A model generated the notes under the pieces. That model did no database searches. It was not told the DNA's origin and saw only the letters and a list, made by a program, of their open reading frames with translations. This document shows, one piece after another, positions 1 to 6,286 of a DNA stretch of 6,289 nucleotides. A program made the position numbers and the translations under genes. Source of the DNA: Gammaproteobacteria bacterium RIFCSPHIGHO2_02_FULL_42_13 (GTDB lineage Bacteria; Pseudomonadota; Gammaproteobacteria; UBA12402); assembly GCA_001801405.1 (NCBI GenBank), contig MGXQ01000081.1, positions 2,281-8,569 of the forward strand, in the 5' to 3' direction. The first letter of the stretch is position 1. Each line of letters begins with the position of its first letter.

Positions 1-352
1 CTATCTGTCGGTTGATTGTCTCTAATTGTCCTTCAATCCTGGCGGGGATAGTGTAGTGGTTTGTTGTATGAGTTAATGTTGCCGATACTATCGTTCTGAT
101 AAAATGTGAAAACACGGTTTGGTAATCTTCTTTTTCAGTGGATATGGTGGTCGTAAATGCAATCAGATGGACAAAATATTGTTCTGGCATAGAATATTCT
201 GTAGAGATATCGCCAAATTTGCGCGCCAAATCTCTGAGCGGAACTAGTGCGGGCTCTTGAGGATCGCCTCGTTCGCATAATTGTATTAATGCATTAATGG
301 TGGGTAACCATCGGTTGCGTAAGGAAATGCAATCAAGTGTTTTTTTGGGCAT
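1..352 (-). CDS. Unrecognised protein, 5' part only (runs off left edge)
   Basis: An open frame reads leftward from an ATG at 352-350 to the window edge without a stop, giving 117 complete codons. It begins MPKKTLDCISLRNRWLPTIN and the last visible residues are ETINRQI. A Shine-Dalgarno GGAG (361-364) lies 8 nt upstream of the ATG, which supports this start. The visible part is soluble and mostly helix-prone: no signal peptide, no membrane segment, no low-complexity stretch. It has a mix of charged and aromatic residues (YSMPEQYFVHLIAF around residues 54-67) typical of a folded domain. I do not recognise a family or any catalytic motif. It begins 32 bp after the stop of the 529-residue gene on the same strand, with no terminator visible between them, so it is probably the second gene of the same transcript and may act with it. 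Total length is unknown because the C-terminal part is outside the window. I am confident that it is coding; the function is unknown. Confidence 0.75.
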   Translation of the reverse strand, partial: MPKKTLDCISLRNRWLPTINALIQLCERGDPQEPALVPLRDLARKFGDISTEYSMPEQYFVHLIAFTTTISTEKEDYQTVFSHFIRTIVSATLTHTTNHYTIPARIEGQLETINRQI

Positions 353-360
353 GTTCTGTT

Positions 361-364
361 CTCC
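361..364 (-). promoter_or_regulatory. Shine-Dalgarno for the left-edge gene
   Basis: On the minus strand the sequence reads GGAGAACAGAACATG: a GGAG core 8 nt before the ATG ending at 350. It lies in the 32-bp gap after the upstream stop codon and fixes the start of the partial gene. Confidence 0.65.
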
Positions 365-384
365 AGTTTGTTTAGTTAGTTTTA

Positions 385-1974
385 TTATGTGGGTGCGTGT
401 CCTGGTCTTGCGCGGCCTTCAGTTGCTGGCTCTTCCTTCGCTGTTGTTTGTATAACGTGTAATGCTTTAACGATATCTTGATCTATGCCATTTTTGTTAG
501 TATCCTCAGCGATACGGGAGATTTCGCTGACTTTTTGCATAAATCCCTCATATGAAAGAGAGGAGGTTTGTTGAGCATATGTGGCTGTTGCGCCAGCGGG
601 ATCCAGTTCGGGTCGCCACCATCTTGATAGAGGATTTCTTTGTGTCGCTGCTGTTGCTTCTGCTGCTGTGCGCTCGGTCAATAGCTCAAGATCACCCTTT
701 CGAACAGCGAGTGCAAGATCGTGTCGTTGTTTTTTTAGTTCACTGAGCCACTGGGTTTTTAGTGTGCTTTCACACTGGATTCGCAACTGTTTCATCTGTT
801 CCTCGTGCAGTGCTTGTGTTGAGAGATAGCGTCGTGTTGCTCTGGGATCAAAGTCGAGCCGGTCTTTATCGACCGCTGTTTTTCTTATGTTTTCCTCTAG
901 TTTAGCCATATCCCGTTTTTGTGTTGTGGCTAATTCTTCAAGTTTACGTTGAGTTTGTTGTTTTATATATTCACTATCCTCCGGGGGGGAAAAGAAAGCC
1001 GGGTGAGCATCAATGTATGCCTGTCTTAATTGATGTGTTTGAAAGTCGCAGATTTTTTCAAATACTGTGGCATTTGCGTTGATCTTATCTGCTATTCCCT
1101 TAATAGCAGCTAATGTAGATGCGCGTATAGCCAATAAGCCGTTCAGATTGTTATCGCTATCAGCTTTATATCGAAGCGCGCCTCTAATCACTAGGTGTAA
1201 TGCCTTTTTTTGTGTATCTAAATATCCATGGAGCTCTACAGAAATAACCTGACTAATGCGGGTTAAGTGCGTAATGAGTGCGACAAAAAAGGCTTTTTGT
1301 TTGGCACCAAAGGAGTTTGTTAGACGTAATAAAGGATCAACATCATCGGGAGCCGGTTTTTCTGTTGCAACCAAAGGAGAGCTTTTTTCAAGATATTTCA
1401 GTAAGTGATCGAGGTCTTTGATGAGTTGATCAGCAAATGTTGCGGCCTGTAGTAAAAGTGATTTTTTGCCTGTACCTGTAGATGGATCGCATATTTTTTT
1501 AATCTCAGTTCGTAATGTTTCTAAGACCTCTACTATTCCAGGTTCGAACTTTTCTTGAAAAATTCTTAATGCAGTGATCTGTTCTTCTTGTTGACGAAGA
1601 GCCTTCGTTGTGGGTGATGCGGGTGGTTCGCCGCTGCCTCCTTCGCTGCCGGTTGGGGGGGAGAATAATAAAGTGGGAGATAATTCTGAGCGCGCTTTTT
1701 TGGCTGCGTCTTCTTCTTCGCCATCAGACAGTTGTTCCAAAAGGTTGGGGGGTAACTGTTCGCGTGCGTTGCGTGCAGCAGCGTCACGTCGTATGGGTGT
1801 ATCGCTTTCTGCAGGGACTTCTCTTTTGCGATGTGCCACTGCTGGTGTTGCTGGTTCGCTAGTACCACCACCATCCAAAATGGCGCTAAGCGCACCCATT
1901 GCGTCAGTTGCAGCAGAGCCAATATCGCCCGAAACTTTTCTTGGTGGTAACGAAACTATTGGTTTTGGAGGCAT
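385..1974 (-). CDS. Unrecognised 529-aa helix-rich cytosolic or secreted protein with disordered N-terminus (effector-like)
   Basis: A complete frame of 529 codons starts at an ATG (1974-1972) with a good AAGGA ribosome site 6 nt upstream. I do not recognise the family. Residues 1-125 are rich in Pro, Ala, Gly, Ser and charged residues and look disordered. They include an acidic run (DGEEEDA, 84-90), a basic patch (HRKRE, 48-52) and a short motif occurring twice, AREQLPPNLL (70-79) and ARSELSPTLL (94-103). Residues 125-320 are predominantly helix-forming, with leucine-rich segments such as FADQLIKDLDHLLKYLEK (180-197). Residues 334-440 are highly charged with heptad-like spacing, probably a coiled coil. 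A Trp-containing linker (SRWWRPELDP, 450-459) precedes a final helical stretch, and the tail is polar (KEEPATEGRARPGHAPT). There is no signal peptide, membrane segment or recognisable enzyme motif. The architecture resembles type IV-secreted effectors of Legionella/Coxiella relatives, and two or three glutamates sit 11-16 residues from the C-terminus; this is inference only. A structural or cytoskeletal coiled-coil protein is the alternative. It is first gene of a leftward pair with the gene starting at 352 and is divergent from yhdP. Confidence 0.85.
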   Translation of the reverse strand: MPPKPIVSLPPRKVSGDIGSAATDAMGALSAILDGGGTSEPATPAVAHRKREVPAESDTPIRRDAAARNAREQLPPNLLEQLSDGEEEDAAKKARSELSPTLLFSPPTGSEGGSGEPPASPTTKALRQQEEQITALRIFQEKFEPGIVEVLETLRTEIKKICDPSTGTGKKSLLLQAATFADQLIKDLDHLLKYLEKSSPLVATEKPAPDDVDPLLRLTNSFGAKQKAFFVALITHLTRISQVISVELHGYLDTQKKALHLVIRGALRYKADSDNNLNGLLAIRASTLAAIKGIADKINANATVFEKICDFQTHQLRQAYIDAHPAFFSPPEDSEYIKQQTQRKLEELATTQKRDMAKLEENIRKTAVDKDRLDFDPRATRRYLSTQALHEEQMKQLRIQCESTLKTQWLSELKKQRHDLALAVRKGDLELLTERTAAEATAATQRNPLSRWWRPELDPAGATATYAQQTSSLSYEGFMQKVSEISRIAEDTNKNGIDQDIVKALHVIQTTAKEEPATEGRARPGHAPT

Positions 1975-1980
1975 TTTATA

Positions 1981-1985
1981 TCCTT
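1981..1985 (-). promoter_or_regulatory. Shine-Dalgarno for the 529-aa gene
   Basis: The minus strand reads AAGGATATAAAATG: AAGGA six nt before the ATG at 1974. This spacing supports the annotated start rather than an internal one. Confidence 0.65.
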
Positions 1986-2004
1986 ATCTGTATCTGTTGA
2001 GTTA

Positions 2005-2033
2005 ATTGTTGTATGAGAAATTATTTTTTTCAA
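2005..2033 (-). promoter_or_regulatory. Candidate sigma70-type promoter for the leftward operon
   Basis: On the minus strand there is TTGAAA (2033-2028, 5 of 6 matches to the TTGACA -35) and, after a 17-bp spacer, AACAAT (2010-2005, 4 of 6 matches to TATAAT). Transcription would begin near 1998, giving a leader of about 24 nt that contains the AAGGA ribosome site. The match is only moderate and the region is AT-rich, so chance matches are expected. An alternative TATAAC -10-like element lies further upstream near 2085-2090 without a good -35. Confidence 0.3.
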
Positions 2034-2048
2034 TGTTATTTCAAAAGC

Positions 2049-2063
2049 CTCCGCTTTGCGGAG
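2049..2063. other. Small GC-rich hairpin in the divergent region
   Basis: CTCCGC-TTT-GCGGAG is a perfect 6-bp stem with a 3-nt loop and stands out against the AT-rich surroundings. Read on the minus strand it is followed by GCTTTTGAAAT, only a short T run, so it could be a weak terminator or an attenuator stem if transcription starts upstream of it. Read on the plus strand it has no T tract. It could also be simply a cruciform or protein-binding site. It lies just upstream of the candidate leftward promoter. Confidence 0.4.
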
Positions 2064-2185
2064 TTGCCGAAATGTCACAATGTTATATACGTCCTGGCAG
2101 AAAAATTCGATAAGCGTCGAGTGAGAGTTCACTGGGTCCTTGCTTTTTATATTTTTAATTGGTTCCATTTTATCTTGGAAACTTT

Positions 2186-2211
2186 TTTTATGCAAATGTT
2201 TTATGCAAATG
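2186..2211. repeat. Perfect 13-bp tandem direct repeat (two copies)
   Basis: TTTTATGCAAATG occurs twice back to back (2186-2198 and 2199-2211), followed by TTTATTTATT, which resembles the start of a degenerate third copy. It lies about 80-100 bp upstream of the yhdP start. Tandem half-sites can bind a dimeric regulator, but a 13-bp period is off the helical repeat, and slipped-strand duplication in AT-rich DNA explains it equally well. Confidence 0.6.
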
Positions 2212-2252
2212 TTTATTTATTAAAAAAAACTGTTGTAATGTTTATTTTTATA

Positions 2253-2258
2253 TAGAAT
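2253..2258 (+). promoter_or_regulatory. Weak candidate -10 element for yhdP
   Basis: TAGAAT (5 of 6 matches to TATAAT) lies about 31 bp before the yhdP start codon, a reasonable distance. No convincing -35 is found at 16-18 bp; the nearest, TTGTAA at 2233-2238, is only 14 bp away. This is the best local candidate and nothing more. Confidence 0.2.
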
Positions 2259-2279
2259 CAATTATCAGTATGGACGAAC

Positions 2280-2283
2280 GAGG
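2280..2283 (+). promoter_or_regulatory. Shine-Dalgarno that fixes the TTG start of yhdP
   Basis: GAGG is 6 nt before TTG at 2290. The yhdP frame has an in-frame stop (TAA at 2236-2238) and no ATG or GTG between it and 2290. The next in-frame ATG (residue 27) would cut through the membrane anchor. TTG at 2290 is therefore the best-supported start. Confidence 0.6.
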
Positions 2284-2289
2284 CAGGGT

Positions 2290-5200
2290 TTGAAAAAACA
2301 CGTAGCAAATATTTTGCGCAAACTTTGGTACATTGCTGCGATTTTTGTGGCAATTGTGGCTATATTTATGACAACGGCGCGGTTAGTGACGCCGTTGTTA
2401 AATTCACATATTTCAAAATTTGAGCATTGGACCAGTGTGGTTTTAGGTGTGCCAGTAAAAATTGAGCGCGTAGATGCTTGGTGGAGTGGGTTTCATCCAG
2501 ATTTGGAATTTCAAAATATCAGTGTGTTGACGCAAGATCATAAAAACGTGGTGTTGCGAGTTAAACGATTGCAAATTGATATTAGTTTAATTCACTCGCT
2601 GATGACGCGTTATTTGCAGCCCAGCGGCATCACGGTATCGGGTGTGCATCTGACCGTGCATCAAACAGCATTGCATCAGTTTGCCATTCGCGGTATCGGA
2701 GATCAGACGTTGGGTCAATCGTCCTCGATGGATAATCAAAATTTAGTCGATTGGTTGTTTGCTCGGCCGTATTTAACGTTAGAAGATGTTCAAGTCGATT
2801 GGCAATCTTGGCAAGATAAAGAATTTTCTATTGTTATTCAAAATTTAGATGTTAAAAATAGTAACGCTCGGCATGTTATTGAGGGGTTATTTCAATTGCC
2901 CGGGATGCCGGATTCTTCTGCGCGAATTATTTTTCAGTTTGGGGATATTCATGATTCAAAAAAATTATCCATACGCGCTTATGGGTTATTGAGGCATGTG
3001 CAATTATCGTTTTGGGCAGATCAATTAAGCTTAAAAGGTTTATCGGTTCAGTCGGGTGAATTAAATGGTGAACTATGGGCTACCTGGGAAGAAGGGCGTT
3101 GGGATTCGGTGCAAAGTTTGTTTGATGTGCGTGCATTAAACCTGTTGCAGGATAAGCGCAAATTACCCGTTATCGACCAGGCGAGTGGTAATTTGTTTTG
3201 GGAGACGACATCATCAGGTTGGCAGTTAGCGATTGATCGATTTGATTTGCAAACATCTATATTGTCTTGGAAAAATAATCAATTGTATTTTTCAACAGAG
3301 GGCAATGCGCGGCAATTGCGCATGGGGCATGTGGCGGTACATGATTTGATGCAGTTGTTATCTTATTTTTCGTGGAATACATGGAAAAAAAAGATGAATG
3401 CTTTGCAAGTTTCTGGCAAATTACAAAATTTGATTTGGCAACAACAAGGCGCATTTAATCAGCTCAGCGCTCAATTTAAGCAGTTGAATTTCAAACGCTT
3501 CCAAAAATGGCCAGGGGTGTTAAATTTATCGGGCACGTTGAATGTGCAACCGACAGCGGGACAGGTGTTATTGTCTTCGCATAATGTGGTGTTGGATTTT
3601 GGTAAGTTGTTTCTTCGGCCATTACAATTGGATCAGCTTGATGCGAATGTATCCTGGCATCAGGCGAGCGATGGACATTGGTCAATTATGTTTGAGCAGT
3701 TGTCGGGCGCGAATGAGCATGTGGCAATTTATGGCAATGGCGCGCTGTCGATATCAAAAGATGGCCAAACACCTTGGTTGAGTTTGTTGGGGGGCTATAT
3801 GTTGGATGATCCACGAGTGGTGAAATATTATTTGCCGCGCACGACCATTCATGCAAATGGATTTAATTGGTTAAGTCATGCATTTGTTGGCGGGCAAGGG
3901 GGGGCTGGCACGTTAGTTTTAGTGGGTAATGTGAATGATTTTCCATTTGATCAAGATAACGGAACGTTTGTGGTGGATTCGCGTGTGAATACCGATTTTC
4001 ATTATGCCCCGGGTTGGCCGGATATTTTAGATGTGACGGCGCATTTGGTTTTTTCAGGTCGATCAATGAGTTGTGATGCGGAGTCTGGGAATTTATATCA
4101 GGCGAAATTGGTTAGAGCACATGTGGAAATTCCGGTGATGCAGAAAGATAAACCGTTGATGTTATATGTGGATAGTCGGGTCGAAGGTGATGCAAGCGAT
4201 ATGCTGCAATATTTGCGCAACAGTCCACTGCAGAATTCATTTGGCGAGGATATTGCATCAGCGACAATGAAGGGAGCAACATCGGTTGGATTAAACTTGA
4301 CGATTCCACTTGAGCATACACAGGATACCGATATAAAAGGAACGATTAATTTTGCAGATGTGCAGATAAACATGCCGACGTGGGAGGTGACGTTGAATGA
4401 TTTGAAGGGGGATTTGTTTTTTACGCAAAAAGGATTGTTAGCGCAGTCATTAAAAGGCATGTTGTTTAACGAACCGGTTACGTTGTCTGTCGAGACCGTG
4501 CGTGACATCGATCCCAATGCGATTACGCGTGTTAAAATGCACGGTCATGTGTTGTTAGATGATTTGAAACAAATTTTTCATTGGCCAGAACTTTCATTTG
4601 TCCAAGGGCAAACCGATTATGATGCCGTTGTTGATTTGCACACAGCAAAAGGTGATACGCGACAGAATTTATTGAGTCTGTCGTCGGATTTGAATGGCAT
4701 TAAGATTGATTTGGCGCCGCTTTTGTCAAAAGAATCAGAAGCGATTTTACCTTTTGGTTTGTATTTTCGGTTTGGTGGTAGCGAGTCGCCGTCGGCGTTG
4801 ACGACGTTGGGTGATCGCATGAGTGCGGCGCTATCGTATCATGTCGTGCAGAAAAAATGGAGTTTGTTTAGTGCACACTTACATTTTGGGCCAGGATCGG
4901 CGGTAGTGCAAAACGAACAAGGGTTATATGTGGATGGGGGGTTCCCACAATTTAATTGGAAGGATTGGATGCAGGCATTTAACAATACAACAACAAAAAT
5001 GCCGACAGAAGAAGGCGCGCAATTTTTGCAAGCGCTTAAAAAGTTTTTGCGGTTGGCGCATATTAAATTTGATCAGGCTGACTTGTGGGGACAGCATTTA
5101 TCAGATGTCACAGTAGATATTAAACCGCAAGCAACCGCCTGGGAAATGGATTTGGATAATTCGCAGATAATTGGACAAATAGTATTGCCCGATGATTTTC

Positions 5201-6138
5201 CTCATCATGCGCTCGTCGGGCGATTTGATCGATTGTTTTTGCAGAAAATGTCAGCGTTACCGCAAACGACTTTAATAAATCCAGGTGATATGCCACCGTT
5301 AGATCTTGCGGCAGAGAATTTTCAATATGGTGGTCAATCTTATGGTGCATCCACGTTGATGATTGAGCCGGAAAAAGATGCATTAAATATTAAACATTTT
5401 ACCTTTGATGCGCCGCTGTTGTCGGGTGATGTGAGCGGTCGCTTTGATTTGTTGTCGGATAAAAGTTATATGAGTGCGTTGTCGGGGCAGGTCAGGACGG
5501 ACGATGTAACGGGCTTTTTGCGTGCGATGAATATCAATACGAGTTTGTTGGCAAAACAAGGGGTGATGCAATTTCAATTGCAATGGCCCGATAGTTTATT
5601 TAAATTTAATATTGCTGAAGCGGTGGGTTCGGCGGCATTAGCTCTTAAAAAGGGACAAGTCATTAATTTGGGTGATCAAACGAATGCAAAGTTAAATATT
5701 GGTCGTTTGTTAAGTCTCTTAAATGTTAATCGATTGCTGACGATGAAATTTTCTGATCTGACGCAAACGGGCTATAGTTTTGACGAGATGAAAGGCGATT
5801 TTATTTTAAGTGCGGGCGAGATTACCACGCATAATTTATATTTTGATGGCCAGCTTGCGCGTATCGATGTGAAAGGTTGGATGAATGTTGCCAAGGAAAC
5901 ACTGGATATGAATTTAATGATTACGCCCTATTTAACGAACAGTGTACCGCTTGTTGCAACGATTGCTGGCGGCCCAATTGTGGGTGCTGCTGCCTGGGTG
6001 GCGAATAAGTTATTTGGAAAAGAAGTAGATAAGCTGAAACGCTATTATTACCAGGTGACGGGTTTGTGGAATAAGCCGGTGATTAAGCAGTTGAAAACTA
6101 ATTCCGTGGATATTAGTGAGGCACAAGTGGCTTCATAG
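2290..6138 (+). CDS. yhdP: YhdP family AsmA-like protein (envelope phospholipid transport)
   Basis: A 1282-residue protein, close to the 1266 residues of E. coli YhdP. It starts with TTG. A short basic N-terminus (MKKHVANILRK) precedes one membrane helix at about residues 12-30, placing the N-terminus in the cytoplasm and the rest in the periplasm. Then comes the family's N-terminal signature: GVPVKIERVDAWWSGFHPDL (53-72), followed by LEFQNISVL. The middle is long and beta-rich with repeating amphipathic strands, as expected of the DUF3971/YhdP and AsmA-like regions that form a hydrophobic groove. The C-terminus has the most typical YhdP features: GRLLSLLNVNRLL (from about 1138), YSFDEMKGDF (about 1162), a TPYLT-like strand (about 1212), a small-residue hydrophobic stretch with GGPIVGAAAWVANKLFG, and a final YYYQVTGLWNKPVIKQL segment. 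In E. coli, YhdP, TamB and YdbH are partly redundant in moving phospholipids to the outer membrane; the same role is inferred here. In many Gammaproteobacteria yhdP follows rng and precedes tldD. Here neither is in the window: the upstream neighbour is divergent and unrelated and a repeat follows. The frame is intact. Confidence 0.95.
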   Translation: MKKHVANILRKLWYIAAIFVAIVAIFMTTARLVTPLLNSHISKFEHWTSVVLGVPVKIERVDAWWSGFHPDLEFQNISVLTQDHKNVVLRVKRLQIDISLIHSLMTRYLQPSGITVSGVHLTVHQTALHQFAIRGIGDQTLGQSSSMDNQNLVDWLFARPYLTLEDVQVDWQSWQDKEFSIVIQNLDVKNSNARHVIEGLFQLPGMPDSSARIIFQFGDIHDSKKLSIRAYGLLRHVQLSFWADQLSLKGLSVQSGELNGELWATWEEGRWDSVQSLFDVRALNLLQDKRKLPVIDQASGNLFWETTSSGWQLAIDRFDLQTSILSWKNNQLYFSTEGNARQLRMGHVAVHDLMQLLSYFSWNTWKKKMNALQVSGKLQNLIWQQQGAFNQLSAQFKQLNFKRFQKWPGVLNLSGTLNVQPTAGQVLLSSHNVVLDFGKLFLRPLQLDQLDANVSWHQASDGHWSIMFEQLSGANEHVAIYGNGALSISKDGQTPWLSLLGGYMLDDPRVVKYYLPRTTIHANGFNWLSHAFVGGQGGAGTLVLVGNVNDFPFDQDNGTFVVDSRVNTDFHYAPGWPDILDVTAHLVFSGRSMSCDAESGNLYQAKLVRAHVEIPVMQKDKPLMLYVDSRVEGDASDMLQYLRNSPLQNSFGEDIASATMKGATSVGLNLTIPLEHTQDTDIKGTINFADVQINMPTWEVTLNDLKGDLFFTQKGLLAQSLKGMLFNEPVTLSVETVRDIDPNAITRVKMHGHVLLDDLKQIFHWPELSFVQGQTDYDAVVDLHTAKGDTRQNLLSLSSDLNGIKIDLAPLLSKESEAILPFGLYFRFGGSESPSALTTLGDRMSAALSYHVVQKKWSLFSAHLHFGPGSAVVQNEQGLYVDGGFPQFNWKDWMQAFNNTTTKMPTEEGAQFLQALKKFLRLAHIKFDQADLWGQHLSDVTVDIKPQATAWEMDLDNSQIIGQIVLPDDFPHHALVGRFDRLFLQKMSALPQTTLINPGDMPPLDLAAENFQYGGQSYGASTLMIEPEKDALNIKHFTFDAPLLSGDVSGRFDLLSDKSYMSALSGQVRTDDVTGFLRAMNINTSLLAKQGVMQFQLQWPDSLFKFNIAEAVGSAALALKKGQVINLGDQTNAKLNIGRLLSLLNVNRLLTMKFSDLTQTGYSFDEMKGDFILSAGEITTHNLYFDGQLARIDVKGWMNVAKETLDMNLMITPYLTNSVPLVATIAGGPIVGAAAWVANKLFGKEVDKLKRYYYQVTGLWNKPVIKQLKTNSVDISEAQVAS

Positions 6139-6176
6139 GTTTCTCCCTTCAATTTTGTGGGATTCACTTGGCCGTC

Positions 6177-6260
6177 CCGGGAATGACGAGAAAAAAATTG
6201 TCATCCCGGAAAATGCGAAGCATTTATCCGGGATCCAGGGAATATATTTCTGGATTCCGG
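6177..6260. repeat. Composite palindromic repeat of three linked hairpins (REP/MITE-like)
   Basis: Three inverted repeats overlap or abut. The first pairs CCGGGAATGAC (6177-6187) with GTCATCCCGG (6200-6209), one bulged A, around an A-rich loop. The second pairs CCCGGAAAATGC (6205-6216) with GCATTTATCCGGG (6220-6232), one bulge, with a GAA loop. The third pairs CCGGGATCCAG (6228-6238) with CTGGATTCCGG (6250-6260), 11 bp with one G-T pair. Neighbouring stems share their CCGG arms, so alternative folds exclude one another. The GTCATCCCGG...CCGGGATCCAG pattern resembles dispersed intergenic palindromes common in bacteria (compare the ATTCCC...GGGAAT cores of Neisseria dRS3). Similarity of style is what I see; membership in a named family is not shown. 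It has no transposase. When transcribed after yhdP it could shield the mRNA 3' end. Confidence 0.7.
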
Positions 6261-6262
6261 AT

Positions 6263-6286
6263 ATTGTTGCGCAACGGCGCAACAAT
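6263..6286. repeat. Perfect 10-bp inverted repeat with AACG loop
   Basis: ATTGTTGCGC-AACG-GCGCAACAAT is a perfect 10-bp stem with a 4-nt loop. It can be extended by GGA (6259-6261) and TCC (6287-6289) across one bulged T, so it abuts the preceding repeat. There is no T tract after it inside the window. It could be the last module of the same composite repeat, a separate repeat family, or part of a terminator whose tail lies beyond the edge. Confidence 0.65.

Larger units (their letters stand above)
1975..2289. other. Divergent AT-rich intergenic region
   Basis: A 315-bp gap separates the leftward operon from yhdP. It is strongly AT-rich with many homopolymer T/A runs, especially at 2140-2260. 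It must carry promoters for both directions. It holds a small GC-rich hairpin (2049-2063) and a 13-bp perfect tandem repeat (2186-2211), described separately. Short open frames exist on both strands here (for example to a stop at 1956 on the minus strand, or 2013-2255 on the plus strand), but they lack ribosome sites and have the composition of AT-rich non-coding DNA, so I do not call genes in it. Confidence 0.6.

Noticed and set aside
1455..1490. STGTGKKS (residues 165-172 of the 529-aa protein) as a Walker A nucleotide-binding loop
   Set aside because: The GxxxxGK[ST] pattern is not met: the position five before the GK is Pro, and Lys rather than Ser/Thr follows GK; no Walker B partner is evident.
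1800..1850. HRKRE basic patch of the 529-aa protein as a nuclear localisation signal
   Set aside because: Only four basic residues interrupted by acidic ones; too weak to claim.
1566..1922. 118-codon minus-strand frame in another frame of the 529-aa gene
   Set aside because: It is fully contained in the 529-aa gene, is rich in Gln/His/Pro as expected from a shifted frame, and lacks its own ribosome site.
1956..2195. 79-codon minus-strand frame spanning the divergent region and overlapping the start of the 529-aa gene
   Set aside because: It needs a TTG start with no ribosome site, its composition follows the AT-rich intergenic DNA, it includes the hairpin as coding sequence, and it overlaps a well-supported start.
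2013..2255. 80-codon plus-strand frame in the divergent region
   Set aside because: No Shine-Dalgarno, a Phe/Tyr/Ile-rich tail produced by T runs, and overlap with the opposite frame; best explained as non-coding AT-rich DNA.
4098..4517. 139-codon minus-strand frame inside yhdP
   Set aside because: It lies wholly antisense to a strongly recognised gene, with no ribosome site or recognisable domain; a shadow frame.
6177..6209. First hairpin after yhdP as a rho-independent terminator
   Set aside because: No T tract follows the stem on either strand; the only A/T run lies in the loop.
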